64,000 bases of DNA, from assembly GCA_944380515.1 (NCBI GenBank), contig CALWHT010000025.1, forward strand, positions 1-64,000. The letters are read 5' to 3'. Below are positions 16,323 through 26,372 of the stretch, in pieces. Positions within the stretch are counted from its first letter, which is position 1; every line of letters starts with the position of its first letter. The DNA is from an uncultured Roseburia sp. (lineage in GTDB: Bacteria > Bacillota > Clostridia > Lachnospirales > Lachnospiraceae). The position numbers were made by a program, and so were the translations under genes. The notes beneath the pieces are model-generated. The model searched no databases and was not told the origin of the DNA. It was given only the letters and a program-made list of their open reading frames with translations.

Positions 16323-18029
16323 TTGGCTGAGATAGGAACAATTATTCAGGGAAAATATGAAATATTAAAATTAATCGGAAAAGGCGGGATGTCAAAGGTA
16401 TATCTCTCAAGGGACCAGAATCTGAATAAGCAGTGGGCCGTAAAGGAAATTGAAAAACGTGCGTGGGATCCAAACAACAAAGTGGTGATTCAGAGTGCGA
16501 TGGCGGAAGCCAATATGATAAAAAAACTGGATCATCCTGCCCTGCCGCGTATAGTCGACATTATAGATAAAGAGGACGTCATTTATGTTGTCATGGATTA
16601 TATCGAGGGAGAGCCGTTAAACAGCGTGCTTGCGAAATACGGAGCGCAGCCGCAGGAGACGGTCATCGAATGGGCAAAGCAGCTTTGCCTGGTGCTTGAT
16701 TATCTTCACACAAGAAAGCCGCCGATTATTTACCGTGATATGAAGCCGGCAAACGTGATGTTGCAGCCGGACGGCAACATAAAACTGATTGATTTTGGTA
16801 TTGCAAGAGAATACAAGGAACAGAATCTGGCGGATACGGTAAGCCTTGGGACGAAGGGCTACGCTGCACCGGAACAGTTCGGGGGAAAAGGGCAGACAGA
16901 CGCAAGGACGGATGTGTATTGCCTTGGCGTGACGCTGTATCATCTCCTGACGGGGCAAAACCCCTGTGAGCCTCCTTATGAAATTTATCCGATCCGATAT
17001 TGGAACCCTCAGCTTTCCAGCGGTCTGGAAGCGATTATTTTGAAATGTACGCAAATGAATCCGCAGGACAGGTATCAATCCTGCGCGGAGCTTTTGTATG
17101 CGTTAAATCATTATGATGAAATGGATGAGAGTTACCGCAGAAAGCAGAAAAAAAGGCTCAACCGGTTTATCGGCGTGCTTTCTGCAACGTGTGTGTCGCT
17201 GGCGGCAGGCTTCCTTTTTCAGGGATTAAAAATACATACGAATAACAGCGACTATGAGAATAATATTTTGCAGGCGGAAAAGTCTGCGGCAACGCAGGAA
17301 AAGCTGGATTACTACGTAAGGGCGATTGACATAAAACCGGCGGAGACACAAGCCTATTACGGAATGATTGAGGCTTTTAAGGATGACGCAGTATTTTCGG
17401 TGCAGGAGGAAGAACAGTTTAAGAAAAAAATTAATAAAAATCTGGCGGCTTTGCAAAATGACAGCGCGTATGCGGATTTAGCGTTTGAGACGGGAAAGCT
17501 TTACTGGTATTACTATGATTATGGCAGGACGGAGGGGTCCGATAACCAGATTACGCGGATGAAAAGTGCAATTCAGTGGTTTGAAGACGCGTATACTTAT
17601 GGGAACGAGGGCAGTGATTACCATACTATGGCAAAAATATACCGGGATATCGGGCAGTTTAACCGCGATATTACGTTAAAGGTGCAGGAGGCGTCGGATA
17701 AGGGAGTTTACCAGCCCTATTGGCAGAATTTGAATGAACTTGTGGAGACGGTAAGCAGCACGCCCGATGAAAATGAGATTGTAAATCTGGAGGTATATAA
17801 GCTTGCGGTAAACGCGATAGAAACCTATGCAAGAAAATTCAAGTCGGATGATGTTTCTGCGGAGAGTATGCAGGCGCTGCTTGAAAAAGTAAAAGCCGGT
17901 ACAGAGAATATACAGACCACTACGGATAAGACGGAAGAAATCAAAACAGATGTACAAAAAAGGCTGGAATTTGCGCAGGAAGCGATTGAAAATGCGTTTG
18001 CCAGGGAAGAGGAGGGACAGTCAGGATGA
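16323..18029 (+). CDS. Membrane Ser/Thr protein kinase (Hanks type)
   Basis: A 568-residue kinase starting at TTG after an AGAGGAAA site. The catalytic domain covers about 10-265: glycine loop G-K-G-G-M-S-K-V near 19, Lys41 in W-A-V-K-E-I, Y-R-D-M-K-P-A-N with catalytic D139, D-F-G at 157 and activation-segment G-T-K-G-Y-A-A-P-E-Q. The usual H-R-D is Y-R-D here. One membrane helix lies at about 281-303. The outer part (about 305-568) is helical and repeat-like, with no PASTA domains, so the sensed signal differs from PrkC/PknB. Coupled to PP2C upstream and overlapping the next gene by four bases (ATGA). It probably phosphorylates components of the T7SS-like machine, by context. Confidence 0.94.
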   Translation: MAEIGTIIQGKYEILKLIGKGGMSKVYLSRDQNLNKQWAVKEIEKRAWDPNNKVVIQSAMAEANMIKKLDHPALPRIVDIIDKEDVIYVVMDYIEGEPLNSVLAKYGAQPQETVIEWAKQLCLVLDYLHTRKPPIIYRDMKPANVMLQPDGNIKLIDFGIAREYKEQNLADTVSLGTKGYAAPEQFGGKGQTDARTDVYCLGVTLYHLLTGQNPCEPPYEIYPIRYWNPQLSSGLEAIILKCTQMNPQDRYQSCAELLYALNHYDEMDESYRRKQKKRLNRFIGVLSATCVSLAAGFLFQGLKIHTNNSDYENNILQAEKSAATQEKLDYYVRAIDIKPAETQAYYGMIEAFKDDAVFSVQEEEQFKKKINKNLAALQNDSAYADLAFETGKLYWYYYDYGRTEGSDNQITRMKSAIQWFEDAYTYGNEGSDYHTMAKIYRDIGQFNRDITLKVQEASDKGVYQPYWQNLNELVETVSSTPDENEIVNLEVYKLAVNAIETYARKFKSDDVSAESMQALLEKVKAGTENIQTTTDKTEEIKTDVQKRLEFAQEAIENAFAREEEGQSG

Positions 18030-18415
18030 ATGCGGAGATTTTCCAAAGCATTTCGATTGCGGCATTTATCTGCTCCGGTATTCTGTTTACGCTCGCAGTC
18101 TTTTTATATTTTAAGATGGATGTGCGGGCGATTGTGGATGATTTAAGCGGAAAGACTGCGGAAAAGCAGATACGGCAGCTGCGGGAGCAAAACAGGAAAA
18201 CACCGGTTTTGAACCGGGGAACACCGGCAACGGCGAAGCTGGAATTTCCGGAGAGCATGCAGCAATCGGGGCAGAAACCGGAAGAAGGCACTGTTTTGTT
18301 ACAGCAGGAACCGGATACGGTTTTGCTGGAGGAAGATACAGTGCTGCTGACAGAACAAAAAAAGTACCGGTTATTGATAGATGAAATGGTGATACATACG
18401 GAAGAGAGGATTTAA
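18026..18415 (+). CDS. Small membrane protein with T-V-L-L motifs
   Basis: I do not recognise a family. The 129 residues start with one membrane helix (about 8-31), then a charged stretch and, near the C-terminus, three evenly placed T-V-L-L motifs at T89, T98 and T105, each after an acidic residue or Gly. FHA domains bind phosphothreonine and often prefer Leu/Ile/Asp at +3, so these look like docking sites that the upstream kinase could phosphorylate. Similar T-x-L-L motifs occur in the FHA protein at 24401. The gene overlaps the kinase stop and ends four bases before the giant surface protein, so it is firmly in the operon. The docking idea is inference. Confidence 0.8.
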   Translation: MNAEIFQSISIAAFICSGILFTLAVFLYFKMDVRAIVDDLSGKTAEKQIRQLREQNRKTPVLNRGTPATAKLEFPESMQQSGQKPEEGTVLLQQEPDTVLLEEDTVLLTEQKKYRLLIDEMVIHTEERI

Positions 18416-18418
18416 GTT

Positions 18419-21400
18419 ATGAAAGGATTTTGGAAACAAAAAGGAAAAAGAGCAGGGGCCTTGCTGCTTGCGGCGGCGCTTTTGCTGGGGATGCTGCCGG
18501 TTGGAGACGGTATGGCGGCAGCTGCGGCCGAAACGCCGGATGCGGTAAAGGTTTCCGGAAAGATATTGGTTTCCGGCGACAACGACGGTGAAACCGTACC
18601 GTATGAAGGAGCGGCGGTCACGCTGAGCTATCCGGCCACCCGGGGAGAAAGCGTGGAAGGCAGCTCAGAGAGTGTCGGTGAGGGCAGTACAGAAAACAAT
18701 ACGGACGATATTGTTAAGCAGACCCAAGAAACAACAACGGGAGCAGACGGAAGCTATACATTTGAAATTTCTGATTGGACCTTGCAGGAAAACGATGAAT
18801 ATCAGATTACGGTGATGCCCAAAACGGAAGATGCGGCTTCCTATCAGGGAGCTTCCAAAAGTAAAACCGTGACAGCGGAACAGGCAGCCACGGGAGAGAT
18901 AACGGTGGAAGATATTTTACTCAATGAGTGTGTATTTTATCAGATTACCGTATCTGCGGACCCATCCGACGGCAGTGGGGGTACAGTGGATGTTCAGAAG
19001 GAAGATGGAACGGGAAACTCCGGGAGTCAGATTCCTCCCGGAGAAAAAAGGGTGATCAAGGCGGAGCCTGCAGAGGGATATGAAATTAAGGAAATCCGTG
19101 CAACAAAGGGAGGTCAGGAATTCACAGACGAAAATTTAAAGGTCGGGGAAGACGGGAAGCTGTCGTATGAGATTGCGGCGGTGGATGCCGACATGGAATT
19201 TACGGTGAAATTTGCACCTAAGAAATATAAATTTCAATATACTGTCGCAGAAAATGGGAAATTGGTGCTAAATGGCGATAATGAAAACCCTTATACGGGG
19301 AATAATACGGTAGAAGTTGAATATACGTCCGATTCTTATGATATCAAAGCCATCTGTGCGGATGGTTATCGGTTATCGAGCTTTCAGATTAATGACAAAG
19401 AGGAGAATGGCTCCTATGTGTTGGAAGAAAAATTACCCGGAGGCTGTTTACAGGAATATTCCTGTAAACTGACAAATGTTAAGAGAGATTATGAAATTAT
19501 CATTGAGGTGGTAGCGGACGTTCATACGGTCACTGTCTCTCCCGGGGAAAACGGAAGCATCAGTATTGATAAGGAAGGAACGGCTAAAATAGCTCACGGT
19601 ACCAGTGTGGTATTTACGGTAACTCCGAATTCCGGCTATAAAGTAACGGGAATTACAAAAAACGGCAGTGCATTGGGCATCGGGAAGGGGGTTACCCGGC
19701 AGAAGGACGGTAGCTATACCTATCAATGCAGTGTTACGGAAGATATTACAGTAGGGGCTGAATTTGGAGAAATAACGAAAACACCGACTACGCTGGAGCA
19801 GCTTTTTGGAGAGGAAGGCTTCCAGTTAAGCGATAAAGAGGGAAATACCCCGCCGCGCATGGGGGACGACGGGAAATACTATGCGAAAGGGGAGTTCACC
19901 CTAAAGAGCCCGGAGGGAAAGCTGTTCCGCTGCGATAAAGAAGAGGCGTATCAGAAAGAACTTACAATCGGAGAAACTAAGGACATTCAGGCACTCTATA
20001 TCATAGATGAAAAACCGGAGGGCTTCGGCACAGAGAAAATTCTGGAGCTTTCTGCAAATCCGTTGAGCTTGTGCACAGATGGCGTACCGCCGGTTTTGGA
20101 GCTGGCCGACGGCGCGTATGAATTATGGAGGATGGGGGACTGCGAGGCCATCACGCTTGCAGGCAAGACAGAGGATACGAATCTCAGAGCCCTTTTTTAT
20201 TCACGGGAAAAGAGAGAAAATCCCGAACAGGATTTGAATAACCAGGAAACATCCATTCATTTGTTGACATTAAAGGACGGGGCCTTTGAAGAGCAGGTAA
20301 AGCTTGCAGAGGGCACGGATGAGGATACATTTTATTTGTATGCGGTTGACTGGGCGGGAAATTATACGGAACAGACGGTGCGGATTTACCGTGACGGCAC
20401 AGCGCCGGAAATAACAGCCCTGGCGGTGAATGCTGCGGATATGGCAAAGCTGCCATACGGTAATTTTTACAGCAAAGATTTGACCATGATTGTGACGGTG
20501 AACGATATCACAAACCTGGAGGGACAGGATGTCAATGCATCGGGCGTTGACACGGTACAGCTGTATGCGGACGGAGAAGCGCTGGAAGCTTATAGATGGG
20601 AGGCGCACACGGCGGGCACGCAGGAACCAGGCTTTACCATTCCAGCAGGAAAAGATTATCCGTTTTTCCAATTGAAAAAGCTTCAGATAGAGGTCACGGA
20701 CCGGGTCGGGAACTCCCGGATGTACGATTTGAATGATAAAACCTTTTCATCTGACACGGGAATAACAAGCGCATATCTGATGATTGAGAATGTGGCGCCG
20801 AACGTCACATTGGATTTTGGCAGGCAGGAGGATTATCAGGAAACGAAAGACGGAGAAACCTGCCTCTGGTTCCGGGAGCTTCCTGATTTCCAATATCATG
20901 TATCGGACAGGCAGGAAGAGAAACCGGGCAGCGGTATTGCGGAAAGGCATGTGTACCTGTCAGAGACGGAACTTGCCGATTATGCAAAAAAGTATGAAGG
21001 CTGCAACACGTATGAAGAGGTTCCTCAGGAGGACTCGGGCCTGATTACCGCGGAAAGCCTTGAGAGTGCAGAGGACGGCAGGAATGTCGTTACGGTACAG
21101 TACCATGATGTGGCAGGCAATACAGGATCCGCGTCCAAAACGTTTTATCTTGATACGCATCAGCCTGAAATTACAGGCTTTGAAATCGAGAAAACGAGCA
21201 GCAAAAAAAGCTCCGTTTTAAATAAACTGACATTTGGCCTGTTTTCCAACGACGAAGTAAAAATTACAGTAACCGCGCAGGACGCGGAGGATTCCGGGGG
21301 AAATGAAATACCTTCCTCCGGCTTGAAAAGTATTACGCTTTACCTGGACGGAGAGGCATATCAGACAAAATTGCTGGAGGAGGGTTCCCAAACAGCAGAA

Positions 21401-24352
21401 TTTATTCTGCCGGAGGAGGCCGTGAAAAGCAGTGTGGAAAAATGCTATCTCGATCGATTTGTGACCGCAGAAGCGGAGGATTACGTCGGTAACCGTTCCG
21501 GACAGGTGGATATGACGACCGGAAACTCAAATCTGGAGTCCAGCAATCTCATGATTGAGACGGTGAAGCCGGGGCTGTCCGTAGATATTAACCCGAAAAC
21601 CTATCAGGGAAAGGGCGGTGTTTTGTTTAATAACACGGAGACGGCCTTTGACGTGAAAGCCTCTGATGCGGATGCCGGACTGCGCAGTGTAACGATCAGC
21701 ATCAATGATACGGTGCTCGTGAGTGAAACCTATACGGCGGAGCAGAAAAAGGAAGCGGCGTATCAGGTGGATACCGGCGATATAAAAAGTCCGAAGGACG
21801 GGAAATATGTTCTGGAAGCAGTGATTGTAGACAATGCCGGAAATGAGACGGAATATACCTCGACGGATGTATATCTTGATGACACAGCTCCGGAAATCCT
21901 GCGCTTTGAAATGAAAGCCGATGGAATGGCAGAGGCCGACGGGACAAAATTGTCCTTCACGGAAACCGATTACGGATATTATTTTCTTGAGGATACAAAA
22001 GTAACCGTTTATGCAGGGGACGGAACGGGGGATAAAGATGTCGGTGTGAAGGAAATCAGTTATTATACGGTGGATGTGGATGGAAAACAGAGCGCGGTGG
22101 TAACAAAAACCGTTGATTCCATGGACAGTATTTCCTTTGTGGTGAAAGCCGGTTTTAAGGGACAGATTTACGCACAGGCATATGATTTACTTTTGAATCA
22201 CACAGGCAAATATGTCACCCCGGACAGTCTCGTGATTGAGACGCCGAACCAGCATGAGAAGGAGGAGCATTTGCTGCTGCAAAAGGCTCAGGCCCCATAT
22301 CGGGATAAGGACGGCGGGGAGCTTTATGCGGGAGATGTAGAGATTGCGGTTACTGTCAGCGATACATTTTCGGGGATCCGAAGCGTGGAGTGGTCGGTGC
22401 AGGCTCCTTACAGTACGGAGAATAATCAGACGGGAAGAGTGGAACTGGATAATGACGGGGAATTTACCGAAGAGAGCAACGCGGAGGGCTGGAGCAGGAC
22501 GAAAACAGAGAAAAATCTCGTTACGGAACTGCAAAAGAATATCCGGGTATCAAATAACAGTAATGATATTTCAGTTTCAGTCCGTATGACGGACCGTGCG
22601 GGAAATACCTCTGAAAAAGAGCTTTCGTTCAGCATTGATAAGACAGAACCGGTGATTACGATTGAATTTGACAATAACACGCCGGATGCGCAGTATACTG
22701 ACATTTATAAAGAAAACAGAACCGCCACCGTTACGGTGAAGGAGAGAAACTTCAATCCTTCCGATTTTGCGGAAACTATTACAAATACCGATGGAGCAAT
22801 TCCGCAGCTTTCAGGCTGGCAGACGTCGGAAAATGCGGGTAATCCGGATGATACGGTCAACACGGCCACAATTACATTTTCCGAGGATGGTGATTATACG
22901 TTCCGGTTCAACGGCCATGATATGGCGGGCAATGCAGCAAAAACGGTGGAAACAGAAGATTTCACATTGGATAAGACGATTCCCGTTATCACGGTTACTT
23001 ATGATAATGATAATGCCTTAAACGGAAATTACTATGCTGCGGAACGGACGGCAACAATTCAGATTGAGGAGCATAATTTTGCGCCTGAGCGTGTCACTGT
23101 AACAGGTACCGTAACGGATCACGGAAATGAGATGGGCTTTCCTTCTGTAAGTGGATGGAGTACTTCGGGAGATATACATACTGCGACGATTTCCTGCAGT
23201 GCGGACGGGCTATACCGCTTTGATGTGGCGTACACGGACCAGGCGGGAAATGAAGCGGAACCCTTCACCGGGGAAGAATATTATGTCGATATGACGGAAC
23301 CGCAGGTGGAAATTACCGGAGTGGAAAACTTATCGGCCAATAACGGAGATGTGATTCCGCAAATTTCATTCTCCGATACGAATTATGACCAGGAAGGTAC
23401 GGTGATTGAGCTTACGGGAGCGAACAGAGGCGCGGTAACGCCGGACGGAGCCTACAGCGCCCAGGCGGACGGACAGATTTTCACGTTCAATAATTTCCCG
23501 AAGGAGCAGGAAAGTGATGATATTTATACGTTGACGGCAACACTTCGGGATAAGGCAGGAAATGAAAGTACGGACAGCATTGTATTTTCCGTGAACCGGT
23601 TTGGTTCGGTTTATGTATTTGATGATTCACTCAAAAAGATTGCAGGAACATATATTCAGAAAGAAATTGATATTCAATTAACGGAAGTGAATGTAGACAG
23701 TCTGCAGCATGATGAGACAAGAGTTGTCGTGGATATGAACGGACAGCCGAGAGATTTAAAAGAGGGTACGGATTATACAGTGCATGAAAGCGGAGGAAAC
23801 GGAAGCTGGTATCGGTATGATTACACCATCAACAAATCTTTGTTTACAGGGGATGGAAGATATATTGTGACCTTGTATTCACGCGATGCGGCCGGTAATG
23901 TCAACGAAAATATTGATGAATCCAAAAAAGCGGAAATCAGCTTTGGTGTAGACAAGACAGCGCCGATTGTCACGCCGATTGATATTGAGAGCGATACACA
24001 GTATCCGGTGGATGTGAAGTCTGCCAAAGTAGCGGTGAATGATAATCTGGTACTTGAGAATGTGGATATTTATATCGGCGATAAGAGATGTGAGTATGAA
24101 ATTGAGGCGGAAGATTATACGTTTGATATTCCAAGCTCCTCTCAGCGTCAGGATATTACGGTTGCAGCTGTGGACGCGGCAGGAAACAGGACAAATTATG
24201 TGATAAGCGGAGTCCTTGTAACAACGAATGTCATTGCGAGATGGTATAATAATAAACCGCTGTTTGCGGGAACGTTGGTTGGAGCTGCTGTTGCCGGCGG
24301 AGGAGGAACGGCTGTCGTGATTTTGTGGCGCAGACGCAGAAGCAAAAAATAA
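18419..24352 (+). CDS. Giant surface protein with Ig-like repeats, T7SS-locus associated
   Basis: 1977 residues: signal peptide (about 1-37), an N-terminal carboxypeptidase-regulatory-like beta domain (about 43-165), InlB/B-repeat-like modules (about 170-450), then a long array of Ig-like domains. The array is marked by at least seven copies of a D-x-T-x-P-x-I/V motif (for example D-G-T-A-P-E-I, D-K-T-E-P-V-I, D-K-T-I-P-V-I), often with an A-G-N turn before it. A C-terminal membrane helix (about 1945-1968) is followed by R-R-R-R-S-K-K, so the array is outside and anchored in the membrane, not sortase-linked. It lies between the kinase genes and the FHA genes. It may take the place of EsaA/YueB-type extracellular parts, or be an adhesin; both are guesses. 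Confidence 0.85.
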   Translation: MKGFWKQKGKRAGALLLAAALLLGMLPVGDGMAAAAAETPDAVKVSGKILVSGDNDGETVPYEGAAVTLSYPATRGESVEGSSESVGEGSTENNTDDIVKQTQETTTGADGSYTFEISDWTLQENDEYQITVMPKTEDAASYQGASKSKTVTAEQAATGEITVEDILLNECVFYQITVSADPSDGSGGTVDVQKEDGTGNSGSQIPPGEKRVIKAEPAEGYEIKEIRATKGGQEFTDENLKVGEDGKLSYEIAAVDADMEFTVKFAPKKYKFQYTVAENGKLVLNGDNENPYTGNNTVEVEYTSDSYDIKAICADGYRLSSFQINDKEENGSYVLEEKLPGGCLQEYSCKLTNVKRDYEIIIEVVADVHTVTVSPGENGSISIDKEGTAKIAHGTSVVFTVTPNSGYKVTGITKNGSALGIGKGVTRQKDGSYTYQCSVTEDITVGAEFGEITKTPTTLEQLFGEEGFQLSDKEGNTPPRMGDDGKYYAKGEFTLKSPEGKLFRCDKEEAYQKELTIGETKDIQALYIIDEKPEGFGTEKILELSANPLSLCTDGVPPVLELADGAYELWRMGDCEAITLAGKTEDTNLRALFYSREKRENPEQDLNNQETSIHLLTLKDGAFEEQVKLAEGTDEDTFYLYAVDWAGNYTEQTVRIYRDGTAPEITALAVNAADMAKLPYGNFYSKDLTMIVTVNDITNLEGQDVNASGVDTVQLYADGEALEAYRWEAHTAGTQEPGFTIPAGKDYPFFQLKKLQIEVTDRVGNSRMYDLNDKTFSSDTGITSAYLMIENVAPNVTLDFGRQEDYQETKDGETCLWFRELPDFQYHVSDRQEEKPGSGIAERHVYLSETELADYAKKYEGCNTYEEVPQEDSGLITAESLESAEDGRNVVTVQYHDVAGNTGSASKTFYLDTHQPEITGFEIEKTSSKKSSVLNKLTFGLFSNDEVKITVTAQDAEDSGGNEIPSSGLKSITLYLDGEAYQTKLLEEGSQTAEFILPEEAVKSSVEKCYLDRFVTAEAEDYVGNRSGQVDMTTGNSNLESSNLMIETVKPGLSVDINPKTYQGKGGVLFNNTETAFDVKASDADAGLRSVTISINDTVLVSETYTAEQKKEAAYQVDTGDIKSPKDGKYVLEAVIVDNAGNETEYTSTDVYLDDTAPEILRFEMKADGMAEADGTKLSFTETDYGYYFLEDTKVTVYAGDGTGDKDVGVKEISYYTVDVDGKQSAVVTKTVDSMDSISFVVKAGFKGQIYAQAYDLLLNHTGKYVTPDSLVIETPNQHEKEEHLLLQKAQAPYRDKDGGELYAGDVEIAVTVSDTFSGIRSVEWSVQAPYSTENNQTGRVELDNDGEFTEESNAEGWSRTKTEKNLVTELQKNIRVSNNSNDISVSVRMTDRAGNTSEKELSFSIDKTEPVITIEFDNNTPDAQYTDIYKENRTATVTVKERNFNPSDFAETITNTDGAIPQLSGWQTSENAGNPDDTVNTATITFSEDGDYTFRFNGHDMAGNAAKTVETEDFTLDKTIPVITVTYDNDNALNGNYYAAERTATIQIEEHNFAPERVTVTGTVTDHGNEMGFPSVSGWSTSGDIHTATISCSADGLYRFDVAYTDQAGNEAEPFTGEEYYVDMTEPQVEITGVENLSANNGDVIPQISFSDTNYDQEGTVIELTGANRGAVTPDGAYSAQADGQIFTFNNFPKEQESDDIYTLTATLRDKAGNESTDSIVFSVNRFGSVYVFDDSLKKIAGTYIQKEIDIQLTEVNVDSLQHDETRVVVDMNGQPRDLKEGTDYTVHESGGNGSWYRYDYTINKSLFTGDGRYIVTLYSRDAAGNVNENIDESKKAEISFGVDKTAPIVTPIDIESDTQYPVDVKSAKVAVNDNLVLENVDIYIGDKRCEYEIEAEDYTFDIPSSSQRQDITVAAVDAAGNRTNYVISGVLVTTNVIARWYNNKPLFAGTLVGAAVAGGGGTAVVILWRRRRSKK

Positions 24353-24400
24353 GAATTGGGCGGGAAGTCTTTTTGACGGGACATGCCCGCCGGATAAGGA

Positions 24401-25435
24401 ATGAGGAATTTGGCAAAGTATCGAGTAAGCGCAGGGAAAAATCTGATAACGATAAAGAGCAGATTATCGTTTGGTGAAGAAATAAATATCCGGGAGCTGG
24501 AAATATTTGACCAGCAGTTATTGCGCGGATTCTTCCGGCCAAAACCTATGGGGAAAAAAAACCTTATATATACAGCGCCGGATGCTGTTGCAATCGGAAA
24601 ATATTTAAAAACACCGGTTACAAGAGAGCTTTTTTTTGAAATTGTCGCTCAGATACTGGAGGCGGCGAAGCGGGTAGAAATGAATGGCTTATATCTGGGA
24701 AATCTCATTTTGGACCTGGGGATGGTATTTATCTGTGCCAGGACAAAAGAAGTATTTTTTGTATATCAGCCATTAATCAGCAGATTTTCTGCCGGTAATT
24801 TATATGCCTTTGTAGGAGATGTTACGGAAGCCGCAGGCAAAAGTATGCAGGGCCTCCCGGAATTTTTGGCGGAATTTAAGGCCTTTTTGGCAAATCCATC
24901 CAATTACAAAACAGAGGATCTGGAGGCATACGTCAGAAAGGCCTGTCCGCAGGCATATCAGAAGATTGTAGCTGCGGATGCAGGGAGAAGCGGTTTTATC
25001 ACAGACGACAGGATCGCCTACGAAAACCATTACGGAAACGGTCCGTCTGACGCCAGTGGGACTACGCTGCTTTGGGAGGAAGAAGCAGAAGGAACGGCAT
25101 TGCTTGATGACGGGGAGGGCACCGTGCTCCTTACTCCAACGGAGACTTATCCTGTTATTACGAGACTTAGGACAGGCGAACAAAGAGAGATAGATCGGGA
25201 AAGCTTTTTGGTGGGTAAGGAGAGTTCCTGTAATTTTTGCATTGGCGATAACAGGGCGGTAAGCCGCAGGCACGCACTTATTGAAAAAAAAGCGGGGGTC
25301 TATTATATCACGGATCAGAATTCTACCAATCATACCTGGGTGAATGATGAGCAGCTTAAGGGCGGAGTGCCGTATGAGCTTTCCGACCAGTCACTTATCA
25401 GGATGGCGGATGAAGAATTTAAGTATACATGGTAA
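24401..25435 (+). CDS. FHA-domain protein with N-terminal DUF6382-like region (paralog A)
   Basis: 344 residues, no membrane segment. Residues 1-190 form an alpha/beta region that I associate with DUF6382, a domain of unknown function usually linked to FHA. Then comes an acidic linker with T221-T-L-L, T232-A-L-L and T241-V-L-L, and a C-terminal FHA domain (about 255-340) with the phosphothreonine-binding pattern A-V-S-R-R-H and S-T-N-H-T. Having both the candidate phospho-sites and an FHA domain suggests self-association or exchange of partners under kinase control. Only 48 bases follow the giant gene. The ribosome site (TAAGGA) touches the ATG, so a TTG at 24410 may be the true start. Confidence 0.85.
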   Translation: MRNLAKYRVSAGKNLITIKSRLSFGEEINIRELEIFDQQLLRGFFRPKPMGKKNLIYTAPDAVAIGKYLKTPVTRELFFEIVAQILEAAKRVEMNGLYLGNLILDLGMVFICARTKEVFFVYQPLISRFSAGNLYAFVGDVTEAAGKSMQGLPEFLAEFKAFLANPSNYKTEDLEAYVRKACPQAYQKIVAADAGRSGFITDDRIAYENHYGNGPSDASGTTLLWEEEAEGTALLDDGEGTVLLTPTETYPVITRLRTGEQREIDRESFLVGKESSCNFCIGDNRAVSRRHALIEKKAGVYYITDQNSTNHTWVNDEQLKGGVPYELSDQSLIRMADEEFKYTW

Positions 25436-25448
25436 AGATGGTGGTTGT

Positions 25449-26354
25449 ATGCAGGAATACAGTGTAGAGGATTATGTAGTCGAATTGAAAGGCACGGAAA
25501 ACGTCTCTTATGTGCTGAAAGAAAATGAAAGCTTTTTTATGACAGGGTATAAGGTGCTGCAAAACCAGGAAAATCGGGGATTGGTGAACTGTGCCAGGCT
25601 TTCTTATAACGGAAAAATAAAACTGGTATATTTTTCCTCTGAATATTTACCGCTTCCGGGAATTATTTCTTATTTGGACATTGTTGGAATAAAAACGGTT
25701 TTGCGAAATCTGATTGCTGATATTTTATCTATTGGCGGGAACGGATTTCTCAAATGTCAGAACATCGATGCCAGGCCGGAAAAGATTTTTGTAGATCGCA
25801 ATACGCTGGAGGTCTATTTAATTTATCTTCCCATAAAAATTGTGGAAAACGGATATGACAGGAATTTATTTGAAAATGAATTGCGGACGCGGTTAATACG
25901 GCTGCTGAACTCGTTGGTAAGCTTAAACGGAGCAGAGATAAAGGCGATTTTATTTGAACTGTCAAACGGAAGTACCTCTATGGAGCATCTTTATCAGTTC
26001 TTACAGCAGGAGGATATAACCTCTTGTTCCAAGGATGATATGGAACCGCAAAAGCCGAGTACCGGAAGTCTTATATTAGAATCTCTGGATGGAAAAATTC
26101 ATTTAAAAGCTAACGGAGATGAATTTGTAATAGGGAAAAGTAAAGAAATGGCGGACGGCGTTATTTATGGCAATCCGGCGGTCAGCAGGAAACATTGCAA
26201 AATTCTGAAAAGAAATGGCACTTATCGGATTTTGGATTTGGGAAGTTCTAATGGCACATATATAAACGGCCGCAGACTTGCAGCGGATAAGGAAGTTGCG
26301 GTGAAACAGGGCGACAGAATCAAAATAGCCAATATAGAGTTTGAAATAAGATAA
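25449..26354 (+). CDS. FHA-domain protein with N-terminal DUF6382-like region (paralog B)
   Basis: 301 residues from the ATG at 25449; the frame extends further upstream but that part overlaps paralog A and lacks a ribosome site. The N-terminal 200 residues match paralog A in layout (L-Y-L-G-N-L-like and V-Y-L-I-Y-L-P segments). The C-terminal FHA domain (about 213-300) has the canonical A-V-S-R-K-H and G-S-S-N-G-T-Y-I-N-G. It lacks the T-x-L-L linker of paralog A, so it may be the reader while A and the 18026 protein are the substrates. The N-terminal fold could correspond to the EssB/YukC pseudokinase of classical systems, but I cannot show this. Confidence 0.87.
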   Translation: MQEYSVEDYVVELKGTENVSYVLKENESFFMTGYKVLQNQENRGLVNCARLSYNGKIKLVYFSSEYLPLPGIISYLDIVGIKTVLRNLIADILSIGGNGFLKCQNIDARPEKIFVDRNTLEVYLIYLPIKIVENGYDRNLFENELRTRLIRLLNSLVSLNGAEIKAILFELSNGSTSMEHLYQFLQQEDITSCSKDDMEPQKPSTGSLILESLDGKIHLKANGDEFVIGKSKEMADGVIYGNPAVSRKHCKILKRNGTYRILDLGSSNGTYINGRRLAADKEVAVKQGDRIKIANIEFEIR

Positions 26355-26372
26355 AGGCAGAAGGATGCACAG

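Noticed and set aside
16323-18029. Kinase as a PASTA-type PrkC/PknB homolog
   Set aside because: No PASTA repeats after the membrane helix; the outer part is helical.
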